Below are positions 8,160-17,415 of a stretch of DNA of 64,000 bases, piece after piece; position 1 is the stretch's first letter; every line of letters starts with the position of its first letter. The notes beneath the pieces were generated by a model that saw only the letters and a list, made by a program, of their open reading frames with translations, was not told the DNA's origin and did no database searches. Source of the DNA: Arthrobacter mangrovi (GTDB taxonomy: Bacteria > Actinomycetota > Actinomycetes > Actinomycetales > Micrococcaceae); contig NZ_BRVS01000013.1 of the NCBI RefSeq assembly GCF_026011795.1, positions 57,796 through 121,795 on the forward strand. Reading direction: 5' to 3'. Made by a program: the position numbers and the translations under genes.

Positions 8160-10710
8160 CCGACTTGTACGCGTAGTCCGCGGCGAGCAGGCCGGGGATG
8201 GCGAGCAGCGCCACCAGCAGGCCGGGCAGGGTCGGCGGAGCCTGGCCGAGCATCCGCGCGATCGGCTCCACGAACAGGAAGGCGGCCAGCGCGAGCAGTT
8301 CGGCCCCGACCGCCCAGAGCAGCAGCGGATTGCTGCGCCAGCCGAGCTGCCACGGCGGGACCGTTTCGCTGCGGCAGGCGAAGGCATTGGCGAGCTGGGC
8401 CAGCACCACCACGGTGAACGCGGTCCCCGAGGCCGCGGCAAGCACTTCCGGGCCGGGCAGCCCGCCGCCCGGCCGCCAGCCCGCGAGCCAGAGGAGCATG
8501 GTGAAGCCCGCCATCTCGAAGAGCGCCTCGACCGGCCCGAGCACGCCGAAGACCCGGCGCATCAGCGCCCCGTCCATCAGGTGGCGCCGTTCCGGGGGCC
8601 GGTTCAGCACGCGCTTGCCCGGAGGTTCGCTGCCCAGCGCGAGCGCCGGCAGCAGGTCGGTGCCGATGTCGAGGAACAGGATCTGCAGCACGCCCAGCGC
8701 CAGCGGGAAGCTGCCGCCGGAGAGGGCCCAGATGACGAACGGCGTCAGCTCGGCGACGTTGTCCGTCAGGTGGTAGGTCAGGAAACGCCGGATGTTGGCG
8801 TAGGTGGCGCGGCCCTGTTCGACGGCGGTGATGATCGTGGCGAAGTCGTCGTCCAGCAGCACCAGGTCCGCCGCTTCGCGGGCGACGTCCGTGCCGCTGG
8901 CCCCCATGGCGACCCCGATGTCCGCCTCCTGGAGCGCCGGACCGTCGTTGACGCCGTCGCCGGTCATCGCCAGCACGTGTCCGCGCTGCTGCAGGCACCG
9001 GGCCACCCGCAGCTTCTGCTCCGGCGAGACCCGGCTGACCACCACGCCGTCACGGTCCAGCAGGGCGCCGAGCACCTGGTCGTCCGCCGGCAGCCCGTGC
9101 CCCTCCAGGACCAGGCCGCCGGGTTCCTGCAGCCCGATTTCGCGCGCGATCGCCGCGGCGGTGGCGGGATGGTCGCCGGTGACCATGGCCACCTTGATCC
9201 CGGCGCCGCGGGCCTTCGCCAGCGCCTCGGGCACCGAGGGCCGCGGCGGGTCGTGCAGCCCGACCAGGCCCAGCAGCTCGAGCCGTGCCTCCGCCTCCTC
9301 CGGCCGCTCCGGGACGGCGCCGGGCGGGAGGCCGCGCCGGGCGACCGCGAGCACCCGCAGGCCGCGCGCCGCCAGGTCGGCCAGCGCCCGGTGGGCGTCC
9401 TCAATCCCTGCCTCGTCCGTGCCGTCCGCGCACAGCGGGAGGACTCCTTCCGGAGCGCCCTTGAGCAGCAGCTCGCCGTCGACCACCACGGACTCCCGGC
9501 GGCGGACGGCGTCGAACGCCCAGCGGACCGAGACCCGTTCCTCGACCGGCGCCGCCCCGCCGGACATCCGGTGCGCGAGCGCGTCCAGGGCCGCCTCCAT
9601 CGGGTCGCCCTCGGCGGCCCAGCCCTGTTCCCGCTGCACGATCCGGCCGCGGGAGGCCGCCCGGGCCGCCCGGGCCAGCCGCCGGCCCGCCGCGACGGCC
9701 GCCGGACTGCCGTCCAGTTCGGCCATCGGCTCGTACCCGGTCCCCTCCACTGCAACGCTGCCTTGGGGAGTCCAGAGTTCGACGGCGCTCATTCGGTTCT
9801 GCGTCAGCGTCCCGGTCTTGTCGGTGCAGATGAAGGTCGTGGAGCCCAGGGTCTCCACTGCCTGCAGATGCCGCACCAGCGCGTTCCGCCCGGCCATCCG
9901 CTGTGCGCCCATGGCGAGGGACAGGGTGACGGTCGGCAGCAGGCCCTCGGGAATCAGCGCCACCGACACCCCGATCGCGAACAGGAACGCGTCCCGCCAG
10001 GACGTCCCGGTCAGCAGCGACACCAGGAAGAACAGGCCGCCGAGGGCCAGCGCCACCAGCGCGATGACCCGCACGATGCGCCGCAGCTCCCGGTTGAGCG
10101 GACTCGGCGGCGGCTTGGTCTGCGTGGTCAGCGCCGCGATGTCCGCCAGCCGCGTGCGGCCGCCGGTCGCGATGACCAGGGCCTCGGCGTCCCCGTTGGC
10201 CAGGAAGGTTCCGCCGAAGCCGGTATCTTCCGGCCCCTTGGCCACCGGCTCGCTCTCGCCGGACAGCATGGACTCGTCCACGGTGCAGCTGTTCGTCCGG
10301 ACAAAGCGCACGTCCGCCGGGACCCGGTCCCCCGCCGCCAGCAGCACCGCGTCCCCGGCCACCAGCTCAGAGACGTGGATCTTCACCGGCCTGCCGTCCC
10401 GCACCGCCAGCACCTGGCTCGGCAGCAGGGCCCGCAGCGTGGCCGCGGCATGTTCGGCGCGCGCCTCCTGCGCGTACGAGAACAGGCCGTTGACTACCAC
10501 TACGACCAGCACCGCCACGCCCAGCTCCGGCATTCCGGCCACGAACGCCAGCGCCGCCGCCACCCAAAGCATCAGCGCGAAGAAGTGCGTGAACTCGGCC
10601 GCCACCCGGCGCCAGCGCGGCACGGGCCGCACCCGCGGCAGCAGGTTGGGCCCCTGCCGGACGAGCTGCTCCCGGGCCTGGTCGGTGCTCAGGCCGAGCA
10701 TGGCATCCAT
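8104..10710 (-). CDS. Cation-transporting P-type ATPase (P2-like, CtpF type)
   Basis: An 868-residue P-type ATPase of full length. Visible are the cation-ATPase N-terminal domain (LSTDQAREQL), the TGES actuator motif as LSGESEP, the TM4 ion site PEGLLPTVTLSLA, the phosphorylated Asp297 in DKTGTLTQ, and the hinge TGDGVNDGPAL; the C-terminal TM bundle ends near residue 850. The PEGL motif groups it with calcium- or sodium/potassium-type pumps rather than heavy-metal pumps, but the ion is not predictable. CtpF, its likely mycobacterial counterpart, is a DosR target. Its start sits 2 bases from the end of the upstream metal ATPase, giving an operon flavodoxin - metal ATPase - this gene. Its 3' end runs into the GH65 gene. 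Confidence 0.92.
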   Translation of the reverse strand: MDAMLGLSTDQAREQLVRQGPNLLPRVRPVPRWRRVAAEFTHFFALMLWVAAALAFVAGMPELGVAVLVVVVVNGLFSYAQEARAEHAAATLRALLPSQVLAVRDGRPVKIHVSELVAGDAVLLAAGDRVPADVRFVRTNSCTVDESMLSGESEPVAKGPEDTGFGGTFLANGDAEALVIATGGRTRLADIAALTTQTKPPPSPLNRELRRIVRVIALVALALGGLFFLVSLLTGTSWRDAFLFAIGVSVALIPEGLLPTVTLSLAMGAQRMAGRNALVRHLQAVETLGSTTFICTDKTGTLTQNRMSAVELWTPQGSVAVEGTGYEPMAELDGSPAAVAAGRRLARAARAASRGRIVQREQGWAAEGDPMEAALDALAHRMSGGAAPVEERVSVRWAFDAVRRRESVVVDGELLLKGAPEGVLPLCADGTDEAGIEDAHRALADLAARGLRVLAVARRGLPPGAVPERPEEAEARLELLGLVGLHDPPRPSVPEALAKARGAGIKVAMVTGDHPATAAAIAREIGLQEPGGLVLEGHGLPADDQVLGALLDRDGVVVSRVSPEQKLRVARCLQQRGHVLAMTGDGVNDGPALQEADIGVAMGASGTDVAREAADLVLLDDDFATIITAVEQGRATYANIRRFLTYHLTDNVAELTPFVIWALSGGSFPLALGVLQILFLDIGTDLLPALALGSEPPGKRVLNRPPERRHLMDGALMRRVFGVLGPVEALFEMAGFTMLLWLAGWRPGGGLPGPEVLAAASGTAFTVVVLAQLANAFACRSETVPPWQLGWRSNPLLLWAVGAELLALAAFLFVEPIARMLGQAPPTLPGLLVALLAIPGLLAADYAYKSVRHRRSAAAGRQAAAGPR

Positions 10711-10712
10711 GG

Positions 10713-12602
10713 CTATGGGACGGAATCCGAATACCGCGGTTCCCGCGCCGCCGGAACCGCGGCCGCCGCCGTCGTACGCCCCGGCCCCAGCGCCCGCAGC
10801 GCGTTGAGGATGGTGGCCAGGTCCACCAGTTCCTGGAACAGCGCCCCGGCCACCGCCGGCACGAAGCCCAGCGCCGCGAGGACCATCAGCCCGATGCTCA
10901 GCGCGATCCCGATCCAGATGCTCTCCAACGCCACCTTGACGCTGCGGCGGCCGATCTCCACCGCCCGCGGCACCTTGGACAGGTCGTCGAGCATGATCAC
11001 CACGTCGGCGGACTCGCTCGCCGCGGTCGACCCCTTGGCGCCCATTGCCACGCCGACGTCGGCGGCCGCCAGCACCGGTGCATCATTGACGCCGTCGCCG
11101 ACCATCATGACCGGCCGGTGCGGCAGCGAGCGCACCGTCTCCACCTTGTCGGCCGGCAGGCACTCAGCCTGGACCCGGGTCAGCCCCACCTCCGCGGCGA
11201 TGTGCCCCGCCGTCTCGCGGGCGTCGCCGGTGAGCATCAGGGTCTCTTCCACCCCGAGCGCCCGCAGCTGCCCCAGCACCGACGCGGCGTTCGGGCGCAC
11301 GGCGTCGCTCATCACGAGCGTCCCGGCGAAGTCCCCGTCGACGGCCACGTACACGGCCATCTCGCCGCTGGCCAGCGGAGTCCGCTCCACGCCGCGCGAC
11401 CGGTTGGCGACGAAGGCAGGCTTGCCGACGACGACGGCGTGCCCGCCGATCTGCGCTGCGACGCCGTGGGTGGCAGCCTCCTCCGCCTCGGCGGCCGCCT
11501 GCAGCTCCAGGCCTCGGTCCGCCGCGGCCTCCATCACGGACGCGGCCAGCACATGGGAGGAGTACTGCTCGGCGGATGCGGCCAGCCGCAGCAGCCCGTC
11601 CGGCCCCAGCCGCGCGCCCGCGGCACCGGCCGGGCGGATCTCCAGGAGCACCGGGCGGCCCCCGGTCAGCGTGCCGGTCTTGTCGAACGCGGCCACCTTG
11701 ACCCGGCTCAGCTTCTCCAGGGTGCCACCGTTCTTGATGATGATCCCGGACTTCGCCGCGCGCCCCATTCCGCCCACGAAGGCCACCGGCGCCGCAATCA
11801 GCAGCGGACACGGCGTCGCCACCACCAGCACCTCCGCGAACCGTGCCGGGTCGCCGCTGAACAGCCATGCCGCCCCGGCCAGCAGGAAAGCGAAGGCGGT
11901 GAACGGCACCGCGTACCGGTCGGCAAGCCTGACCACCGGCGCCCTGCTGGCGGAGGCCTCCCGGACCAGTGCCACGATCCGGCTGTACTGCGAGTCCTCT
12001 GCGGCGGCCGTGGCACGGATCCGCACCGCCGCCTGCCCGTTGAGCGCACCGCTCATCACATCCTGCCCGGCCGTGCGTTCCACCGGCAGGCTCTCTCCGG
12101 TCAGCGCCGACTCGTCGAAGGAACCGAAGCCGGACAGCAGGGTCCCGTCCACCGGCACCACCTCCGCCGGGCGCACCAGCAGCACGTCGTCTGGGCGGAC
12201 CTCGTCAACGCTGATCTCCTCGGGCGGCTCGCCCGCCCGTTCGCGGTGCGCCGTCATCGGCGCCCGCTCCAGCAGCGCGCTCAGCTCGCGCTGCGCACGA
12301 CCCTGGGCGAAGTCCTCGAGCGCGCGCCCGCCGGAGAGCATCAGCACAATGATCAGCGACGCAATGTATTCGCCGACGACGACGGTGCTCACCACCGCCG
12401 TCACGGCCAGCAGGTCGATGCCCCAGTGGCCCCGAAGCAGCTGGCGGACCATGTCCCAGGCCAGCCGCGCGGCCACCAGCAGGGAGTAGAGGCTGGCCGT
12501 CCACTGTGCCGCTTCCGGATAGCCGAACAGCAGCAGCCCGGCCACCACCGCGGCACAAAGCAACGTGGCCGCCACCAGCGGGTAGCGGCCGATCAGCGTC
12601 AA
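10713..12602 (-). CDS. Heavy-metal-translocating P1B-type ATPase
   Basis: A 629-residue P1B ATPase. It has TM helices from residue 1, LTGESLPV in the actuator domain, TPCPLLIAAP as the metal-site motif (TPC rather than the copper-type CPC), phosphorylated Asp307 in DKTGTLTGG, and GDGVNDAPVL. There is no N-terminal HMA metal-binding domain. I place the start at TTG 12602, which overlaps the flavodoxin stop (TTGA) and follows a strong GGGAGGGAGG site; the longer reading frame upstream is only the antisense-free overlap with the flavodoxin gene. The TPC motif leaves the metal open (zinc, cobalt and others possible). Confidence 0.9.
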   Translation of the reverse strand: MTLIGRYPLVAATLLCAAVVAGLLLFGYPEAAQWTASLYSLLVAARLAWDMVRQLLRGHWGIDLLAVTAVVSTVVVGEYIASLIIVLMLSGGRALEDFAQGRAQRELSALLERAPMTAHRERAGEPPEEISVDEVRPDDVLLVRPAEVVPVDGTLLSGFGSFDESALTGESLPVERTAGQDVMSGALNGQAAVRIRATAAAEDSQYSRIVALVREASASRAPVVRLADRYAVPFTAFAFLLAGAAWLFSGDPARFAEVLVVATPCPLLIAAPVAFVGGMGRAAKSGIIIKNGGTLEKLSRVKVAAFDKTGTLTGGRPVLLEIRPAGAAGARLGPDGLLRLAASAEQYSSHVLAASVMEAAADRGLELQAAAEAEEAATHGVAAQIGGHAVVVGKPAFVANRSRGVERTPLASGEMAVYVAVDGDFAGTLVMSDAVRPNAASVLGQLRALGVEETLMLTGDARETAGHIAAEVGLTRVQAECLPADKVETVRSLPHRPVMMVGDGVNDAPVLAAADVGVAMGAKGSTAASESADVVIMLDDLSKVPRAVEIGRRSVKVALESIWIGIALSIGLMVLAALGFVPAVAGALFQELVDLATILNALRALGPGRTTAAAAVPAAREPRYSDSVP

Positions 12603-13168
12603 GGGTCCTCCCTCCCGTTGCCCCCGGCCTGTCCCTGGCCGGGAAGCGTGCCCGCGGCCGCAGCCAGCTCCTGCGAGATCCCGTCCGCCCAGGACTCGAT
12701 CGCGGCCCAGTCCCGGAAGTCCCCGAAGCGCCCGCCGATCAGCTTGAACATGGCATGCGCCGTGCCCTTCAGCTGGCCCTCGCGGTAGACCCCGGAGAAG
12801 AGCCGGTGCCCCTGCGCCTGCAGGACGTCGGCCCCGAGCAGCCCCAGGATCCGCTTCTCCTGCAGTTGCTTCCCCTTCGCCCGCAGCAGTTTGGGCAACC
12901 CGTCGGACATCCCCACGCTGAACAACCACAGGGGAAGGGCCGACAGCGCCGACACATGCCGCGAAACGAAGTCGGCGGCCTCCGGCAGCCACGCCTGGTT
13001 GTGCACCGCGCTCCCCAGCACCACGGCGTCGTACCCGGAAACCTCCGGCCCGCCCCCCATCTCCGCCACGTCAACGTCCCGACCCGCTCCCCGCAGCCGG
13101 CCGGCCACCCGCTCGGCGATCTCCGCCGTCGACCCGTTCCTGCTGGCAAAAGCCACCAATATCCGCAT
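12599..13168 (-). CDS. Flavodoxin domain-containing protein
   Basis: A 189-residue protein with an N-terminal flavodoxin fold: MRILVAFASRNGSTAEIA is the FMN phosphate-binding loop and AVVLGSAVHNQAW the following strand and loop. The rest resembles protoporphyrinogen-oxidase-type (HemG-like) or menaquinone-dependent flavodoxins, including SVGMSDGLPK. It probably carries electrons in redox metabolism. ATG 13168 lies behind AGGAGGCGCTTC. It heads the three-gene operon with the two P-type ATPases and is divergent from the CDF gene with 215 bases between them. The exact redox partner is unknown. Confidence 0.85.
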   Translation of the reverse strand: MRILVAFASRNGSTAEIAERVAGRLRGAGRDVDVAEMGGGPEVSGYDAVVLGSAVHNQAWLPEAADFVSRHVSALSALPLWLFSVGMSDGLPKLLRAKGKQLQEKRILGLLGADVLQAQGHRLFSGVYREGQLKGTAHAMFKLIGGRFGDFRDWAAIESWADGISQELAAAAGTLPGQGQAGGNGREDP

Positions 13169-13383
13169 GAAGCGCCTCCTAAAGCACCCGCACCGCCCGG
13201 CAGCATCAGCGTAGCCGGGCCCGCCCGCGCCTGCCCAGTGCCTTAGGCCGCCAATCCGGGGGTATCCGCCACTCATCCGGCACGAAACGACGGCGGCGCA
13301 CGGGTCCGGCGGCCGGTATCCTGCAGGGGTAAGCACAGCCAAGGGGTCCGCGGATCGGCGGGCCCGCGGGAGGTCAGCCGCAC

Positions 13384-14016
13384 GTGGATTCACCGGCAGC
13401 AGCGGGGCACGAACCCGAACGCAGGCTGCGGCGTGCCGTGCTGTGGGTTGCGGGGCTGAACCTGGCCTATTTCTTCGTCGAGTTCGCCGTCGCCATCGCG
13501 ATCGGCTCCGTCTCGCTCTTCGCGGACAGCGTCGACTTCCTCGAAGACACCGCCATCAACCTGCTGATCTTCGCCGCGCTCGGCTGGACGCTGCACCGCC
13601 GGGCCCTGGCGGGCAAGGCCATGGCCCTGATCATCCTCCTGCCCGCCCTCGCCGCCGCGTGGCAGGCCTTCGCCAAAGTGGCGTCCCCCGAACCGCCGGA
13701 TCCGCTGTCGCTGGTGCTGACCGCCGGGGGCGCCGCCGTGATCAACCTGGTGTGCTCGCTGATCCTCGCCCGTTTCCGGCACCACGGCGGCTCGCTGTCC
13801 GCGGCGGCCTTCCTTTCTGCGCGGAACGACGTACTCGTGAACCTTGCCATCATCGCGATGGCGTTGCTGACCGCCTGGTTCGGCTCCGGCTGGCCGGACA
13901 TCGTCCTCGGCCTGATCATCGTCATCCTCAACGTGGGCGCCGCCAAGGAAGTCTGGGAGACCGCCGAAGAGGAGCGCCTGGCAGCGAGGGCCCTGGCCGG
14001 CGAGGAAATCGACTGA
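13384..14016 (+). CDS. CDF-like cation efflux membrane protein
   Basis: A 210-residue membrane protein with about six hydrophobic segments. The motifs SLFADSVDFLEDTAINL and SARNDVLVNLAI match the metal-binding helices II and V of cation diffusion facilitators (both with D residues spaced for zinc or cobalt binding). It ends soon after TM6, so the usual cytoplasmic C-terminal dimer domain is absent and replaced by a short charged tail. GTG 13384 was chosen because homology begins there and the upstream GGGAGG lies at suitable distance. It is divergent from the flavodoxin/ATPase operon, in keeping with a metal-homeostasis role. Confidence 0.82.
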   Translation: MDSPAAAGHEPERRLRRAVLWVAGLNLAYFFVEFAVAIAIGSVSLFADSVDFLEDTAINLLIFAALGWTLHRRALAGKAMALIILLPALAAAWQAFAKVASPEPPDPLSLVLTAGGAAVINLVCSLILARFRHHGGSLSAAAFLSARNDVLVNLAIIAMALLTAWFGSGWPDIVLGLIIVILNVGAAKEVWETAEEERLAARALAGEEID

Positions 14017-14250
14017 CTGCGGCAGCGGCCCGTCATGGTGCAGGCTGTCACGCCCGCCTGCGCCGCCCGCCGGCTGGTCCGGGAGCCGGCGTGTCAGGGA
14101 TCTCACCGCCCGTCGGCTGCGGCCTCCCGGTGAATTGGTTCATCCGGTCCTAAAATGACCGAGGACCCGACGCCGCCCTGCGAGCCGCCGGATCCAAGGT
14201 AACCATTCCCTGCTTGGTCCGGCCCTGGCGGCCGGCCGGAAGTTGAGTTG

Positions 14251-14553
14251 ATGAACACGGGCGATATCGACCCTTACCCGCGCCGCCGCGACATCCGCAC
14301 CGGCGCGGCCGACCCGGTTCCGCCGACCGGCATGATCCCGGTCGTACCGATCGTCGAGGCGCCCGCCGGTGACCCCATGCCGACGCGGAAGGAACTGCGC
14401 ACCGGCATGATCCAGGTCGTTCCCGTCCCCGGGGAGGCAGCGCAGAAAACCGTCGCACCGGAGCAGCCGCGCCGCCGCGGGCCCTGGCTGACCGCCGGGG
14501 CGGTAGCCGTCGTCGTTGCCGGCCTGCTGGCCTGGCTCCTGCTGGGCGCCTGA
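14251..14553 (+). CDS. Small single-pass membrane protein, unknown
   Basis: A 100-residue protein I do not recognise. The first 70 residues are Pro/Arg-rich and hold an internal near-repeat (RRRDIRTGAADPV and RKELRTGMIQVV, each followed by PVP-type residues). A single TM helix lies at about 78-98 (WLTAGAVAVVVAGLLAW), with no signal peptide, so the repeats would face the cytoplasm. ATG 14251 directly follows an in-frame TTG. The gene stands alone between the CDF gene and a secreted protein. A TAAAAT box at 14151 may be its -10 element. Confidence 0.6.
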   Translation: MNTGDIDPYPRRRDIRTGAADPVPPTGMIPVVPIVEAPAGDPMPTRKELRTGMIQVVPVPGEAAQKTVAPEQPRRRGPWLTAGAVAVVVAGLLAWLLLGA

Positions 14554-14761
14554 CCCCGCCCGGCCTCCCGGCCGCGTCCGAGCCCAAGGATCGGGGGCAG
14601 GATTTGGCGCTTTCCGCCGTGTCGGCGCGGGAAAGCCCGGGTCTATGATGTGGCTATCCATAGAGTGATGAGCACCCGCGACGGCGGGCTCCTGGCTGGC
14701 CGGCGCGGCATGCCTTTCGAGGCACCGGTTTCCGTCCACCGCCCACCCCTTGGGACCCATC

Positions 14762-15178
14762 ATGAAAACCCTGTCACGTACCTGTTCGGCCGCCGGGTTT
14801 GCCGCCCTTCTGGCGTTCGCCGGAACGGCCGCGGCCAACGCCGCCACCATCACTGTTCCCGATACGGGCACGCTCCTGGCCGACGGCGCGGGAGCCACGG
14901 TCTCCGTCAGCTACACGTGCAGCAGCGGCTCGACCGTCAGCATCTTCCTGGACGCAGCCCAGACCGTCGGGGGCAACCGCGTCGCCACCGGTAACGGTTT
15001 CTCCAGCACCGCCGACTGCACCGGCGGGACCGACTCCCTCGACGTGACCTTCCTCGCCGCGGGTGATTTCGTGGCCTTCGAGGAAGGCACCGCAGCCATC
15101 CGGGTCGTCCTGATTTCCTGCGACACCCAAACCTGCGAGCAAGCCATCGAGGCAGGCGAAGTCGACCTCACCGAGTAA
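14762..15178 (+). CDS. Secreted beta-rich protein, unknown
   Basis: A 138-residue exported protein. Residues 1-28 form a signal peptide ending at the ANA/A cleavage motif. The mature part is acidic, rich in Thr/Ser/Gly and has four cysteines (YTCSS, ADCTG, ISCDT, QTCEQ) that could make two disulfides in a small Ig-like sandwich. I do not recognise a family. ATG 14762 is preferred over TTG 14750 because the signal peptide starts with MKTLSR. A good -10 candidate, TATGAT, lies at 14644-14649, giving a leader of about 105 bases. Confidence 0.7.
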   Translation: MKTLSRTCSAAGFAALLAFAGTAAANAATITVPDTGTLLADGAGATVSVSYTCSSGSTVSIFLDAAQTVGGNRVATGNGFSSTADCTGGTDSLDVTFLAAGDFVAFEEGTAAIRVVLISCDTQTCEQAIEAGEVDLTE

Positions 15179-15258
15179 CCCGCACCGGCTGGCCTTCCGG
15201 GCGCCGCCCGTCCTAGGGTGGCTGTGACACCGTCCCAGCTACCCTAGGAGCCGCCAGC

Positions 15259-15906
15259 ATGCCACGCATCGCCATCATCGGAGGCCACGGAAAAGTCGCC
15301 CTGCACCTCGCCCGCATCCTCGCCGGCCAGGGCCACCAGGTCAGCTCACTGATCCGGAAGCCCGAAGACCGGGCGGACGTTGAGGCGACGGGTGCGACGG
15401 CAGTGCTTGCCGACGTCGAACATCTCACCACGGAGGAACTGGCAGAGACGCTCCGCGGCCATGACGCCGTAGTCTGGTCCGCCGGGGCCGGCGGCGGCAA
15501 CCCTGCGCGCACCTATGCCGTGGACCGTGACGCTGCCATCCGGTCCATGGACGCGGCCGCGCAGGCCGGCGTCGGGCGGTACGTCATGGTCTCCTACTTC
15601 ACCTCGGGAACGGACGAGGTCCCGGAAGACAACCCGTTCCGCCCTTACGCAGAGGCCAAGGCGGCCGCGGACGAGTACCTGCGCGGCACGTCGCTGGCGT
15701 GGACCATCCTCGGACCCGGCCGGCTCACGCTGGAACCGGCCACCGGACGGATCGACGTCGGCCGGGCCGCGGAGAAGGGCGACGTCAGCCGCGAGGACGT
15801 TGCGCGCGTGGCGGCCGCCGTGCTGGAGCGGCCGGAGACTGCGGGCCGGTTCATCGCGTTCAACAACGGCAACACGCCGATCGAGGAAGCGCTGGTTACC
15901 GCCTGA
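15259..15906 (+). CDS. NAD(P)-binding SDR-like oxidoreductase (YhfK/NmrA type)
   Basis: A 215-residue atypical short-chain dehydrogenase. The N-terminal IIGGHGKVALHLA is a GxxGxxxxxxL dinucleotide site and GRYVMVSYF marks the end of beta5. The active-site Tyr/Lys pair is not in the classical YxxxK form (the nearest is PYAEAKAAA). The family includes proteins annotated as NAD(P)H-binding or epimerase-like with unknown substrates. RBS-like CTAGGAG precedes ATG 15259. It converges on the alcohol dehydrogenase gene with a 9-base gap and no obvious shared terminator. Confidence 0.82.
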   Translation: MPRIAIIGGHGKVALHLARILAGQGHQVSSLIRKPEDRADVEATGATAVLADVEHLTTEELAETLRGHDAVVWSAGAGGGNPARTYAVDRDAAIRSMDAAAQAGVGRYVMVSYFTSGTDEVPEDNPFRPYAEAKAAADEYLRGTSLAWTILGPGRLTLEPATGRIDVGRAAEKGDVSREDVARVAAAVLERPETAGRFIAFNNGNTPIEEALVTA

Positions 15907-15915
15907 CCCGCGCGT

Positions 15916-16974
15916 TCATTCCCGCGTGATCACCACTTTGAGCGCCTTGGTTTCGGCCGCGCGGCCGAACGTGTCGTAGGCCTCGAGGATGTTGTCGAGC
16001 GTGAAGTGGTGGGTCGCGAACATCTCGGCGGCGATCTTCTGCTGCTCGACCAGGCGCAGCAGCATCGGCGTGGTGTTGGCGTTCACCAGCCCCATGCTGA
16101 TGTTGATGTTCCGGATCCACAGGTCTTCCAGGTGCAGTTCCACCGGCCTGCCGTGCACGCCGACGTTGGCCACGTTGCCCCCGGGCCGGACCAGGTCCAC
16201 CGCCATCTGGAACGTCTCCGGAATGCCTACGGCTTCCACGGCGACGTCCACGCCCGCGCCGTCCGTCACGGCCAGCACCTGGTCCTTCCAGTCCGGAGCC
16301 GACGAGGCCACCGTATGCGTCGCCCCGAACTCGCGGGCCCGCTCCAGCCGGTTTTCGTCGAGGTCCACGGCGACCACCGCCGCCGCACCGTACAGTCCGG
16401 CGGTGGCGACCACGGCCAGTCCCACCGGCCCTGCCCCGATGACCGCGACGGTATCGCCCGGCTTGACCCGGCCGTACTGCACGCCGATCTCGAAGCCGGT
16501 AGGCAGGATGTCCGAGAGCATCACCGCCTGCTCGTCGCTGACGCCTTCGGGCAGCTTGTAGAGCGAGTTGGCCGCGTACGGCACCCTCACGTACTCGGCC
16601 TGCGTGCCGTCGATCAGGTGGCCGAAGACCCAGCCGATCCCGGAGGCCCCTTCGCTGCCGAGGCAGTGCGAATAAAGTCCCGACTTGCAATTGGGACACT
16701 GGCCGCAGGACTTGATGCAGGAAATGATCACCCGGTCGCCGGCGGCGAGGCCCGTCACGGCGGAACCCGCCTCGGTGACGGTGCCGACCCCCTCGTGGCC
16801 CAGGATCCGGCCGCTTTGCACGGCGGGGACATCACCCTTGAGGATGTGCAGGTCGGTGCCGCAGATCGTCGTCGTGTCGATCCTGACGATCGCGTCGGTC
16901 GGCTCCAGCAGCTGCGGATCCGGCACTTCCGTCCAGTCCTTCTTGCCCGGCCCGCCGTATACCAGTGCTTTCAT
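15916..16974 (-). CDS. Zinc-dependent alcohol dehydrogenase (MDR family)
   Basis: A 352-residue medium-chain dehydrogenase of the class seen for bacterial propanol/isopropanol dehydrogenases. Catalytic zinc: CGTDLH and GHEGVG; structural zinc: CGQCPNCKSGLYSHC; coenzyme site: VIGAGPVGLAVVA followed by VDLDENR, the Asp favouring NAD. It follows the STAS-like gene with 45 bases between, so the two are probably co-transcribed leftward. It is the second of three zinc alcohol dehydrogenases in the window and is not a close copy of the one at 3856. Confidence 0.9.
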   Translation of the reverse strand: MKALVYGGPGKKDWTEVPDPQLLEPTDAIVRIDTTTICGTDLHILKGDVPAVQSGRILGHEGVGTVTEAGSAVTGLAAGDRVIISCIKSCGQCPNCKSGLYSHCLGSEGASGIGWVFGHLIDGTQAEYVRVPYAANSLYKLPEGVSDEQAVMLSDILPTGFEIGVQYGRVKPGDTVAVIGAGPVGLAVVATAGLYGAAAVVAVDLDENRLERAREFGATHTVASSAPDWKDQVLAVTDGAGVDVAVEAVGIPETFQMAVDLVRPGGNVANVGVHGRPVELHLEDLWIRNINISMGLVNANTTPMLLRLVEQQKIAAEMFATHHFTLDNILEAYDTFGRAAETKALKVVITRE

Positions 16975-17019
16975 CAGTGCCCTCCCAGGCTCCCCTGCCG
17001 CAACACTGCCCCTTCGCTG

Positions 17020-17382
17020 CTAGGCAGCTACCAGGTCGAGGACGCGAAGCCGGCACGCCAAGTGCAGCGGGTCGGAGGCCTCCGGCAAGTGCTCCTGCCG
17101 CTCCACGGTCTTAAGGTCGTCCAGCGCGTTCCCCGTGACCCGGGCCCCGGAGAGGTCCACCAGGATCTCGATGCCCGGAGCGAGCGCGTTGGTTCGCCGC
17201 GCCACCGCATAGAGCGCGCGCAGGTTTTCGGACGTCAGTGTCCCGCCGACCTGGATCCGCGCCGACTGCAGGTCGGTGTCCAGCCGGACCAGCACCCTGA
17301 TCTTGCGCCCGGATGCCGCTTCGAAAGCTGCCCGGTCGGAACCGGGCCTGCGGGCGATACCCCCGGAGACTTTGTCTTTCAT
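17020..17382 (-). CDS. STAS-domain-like protein
   Basis: A 120-residue protein whose middle (RIQVGGTLTSENLRALYAVA and LVDLSGARVTGNALDDL) follows the beta-alpha pattern of STAS/anti-sigma-factor antagonist domains: a strand, a helix after a TxEN turn, then the I-L-V-D-L-S strand ending in the loop where SpoIIAA-type proteins carry a phosphoserine. I chose ATG 17382, with AGGA at good spacing, over ATG 17403. It lies upstream of the alcohol dehydrogenase. A role in a partner-switching stress pathway is possible but there is no anti-sigma kinase beside it. Confidence 0.6.
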   Translation of the reverse strand: MKDKVSGGIARRPGSDRAAFEAASGRKIRVLVRLDTDLQSARIQVGGTLTSENLRALYAVARRTNALAPGIEILVDLSGARVTGNALDDLKTVERQEHLPEASDPLHLACRLRVLDLVAA

Positions 17383-17415
17383 CAATGTCCTGTCGACCCC
17401 CATATCGGTTTGTCC

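Noticed and set aside
7738..12489. A 1583-codon open frame on the + strand opposite the two P-type ATPase genes
   Set aside because: It is antisense to two well-conserved ATPases, has Arg/Ser/Ala-rich composition without domains, and arises from high GC codon bias.
12603..12992. Longer N-terminus for the heavy-metal ATPase, possibly a metal-binding domain
   Set aside because: The added residues only re-read the flavodoxin gene in another frame; no HMA motif, and TTG 12602 has a strong ribosome-binding site.
14128..14148. CCGGTGAATTGGTTCATCCGG as a repressor operator
   Set aside because: Only 4-base arms are exact and no regulator gene is nearby; it may be chance.
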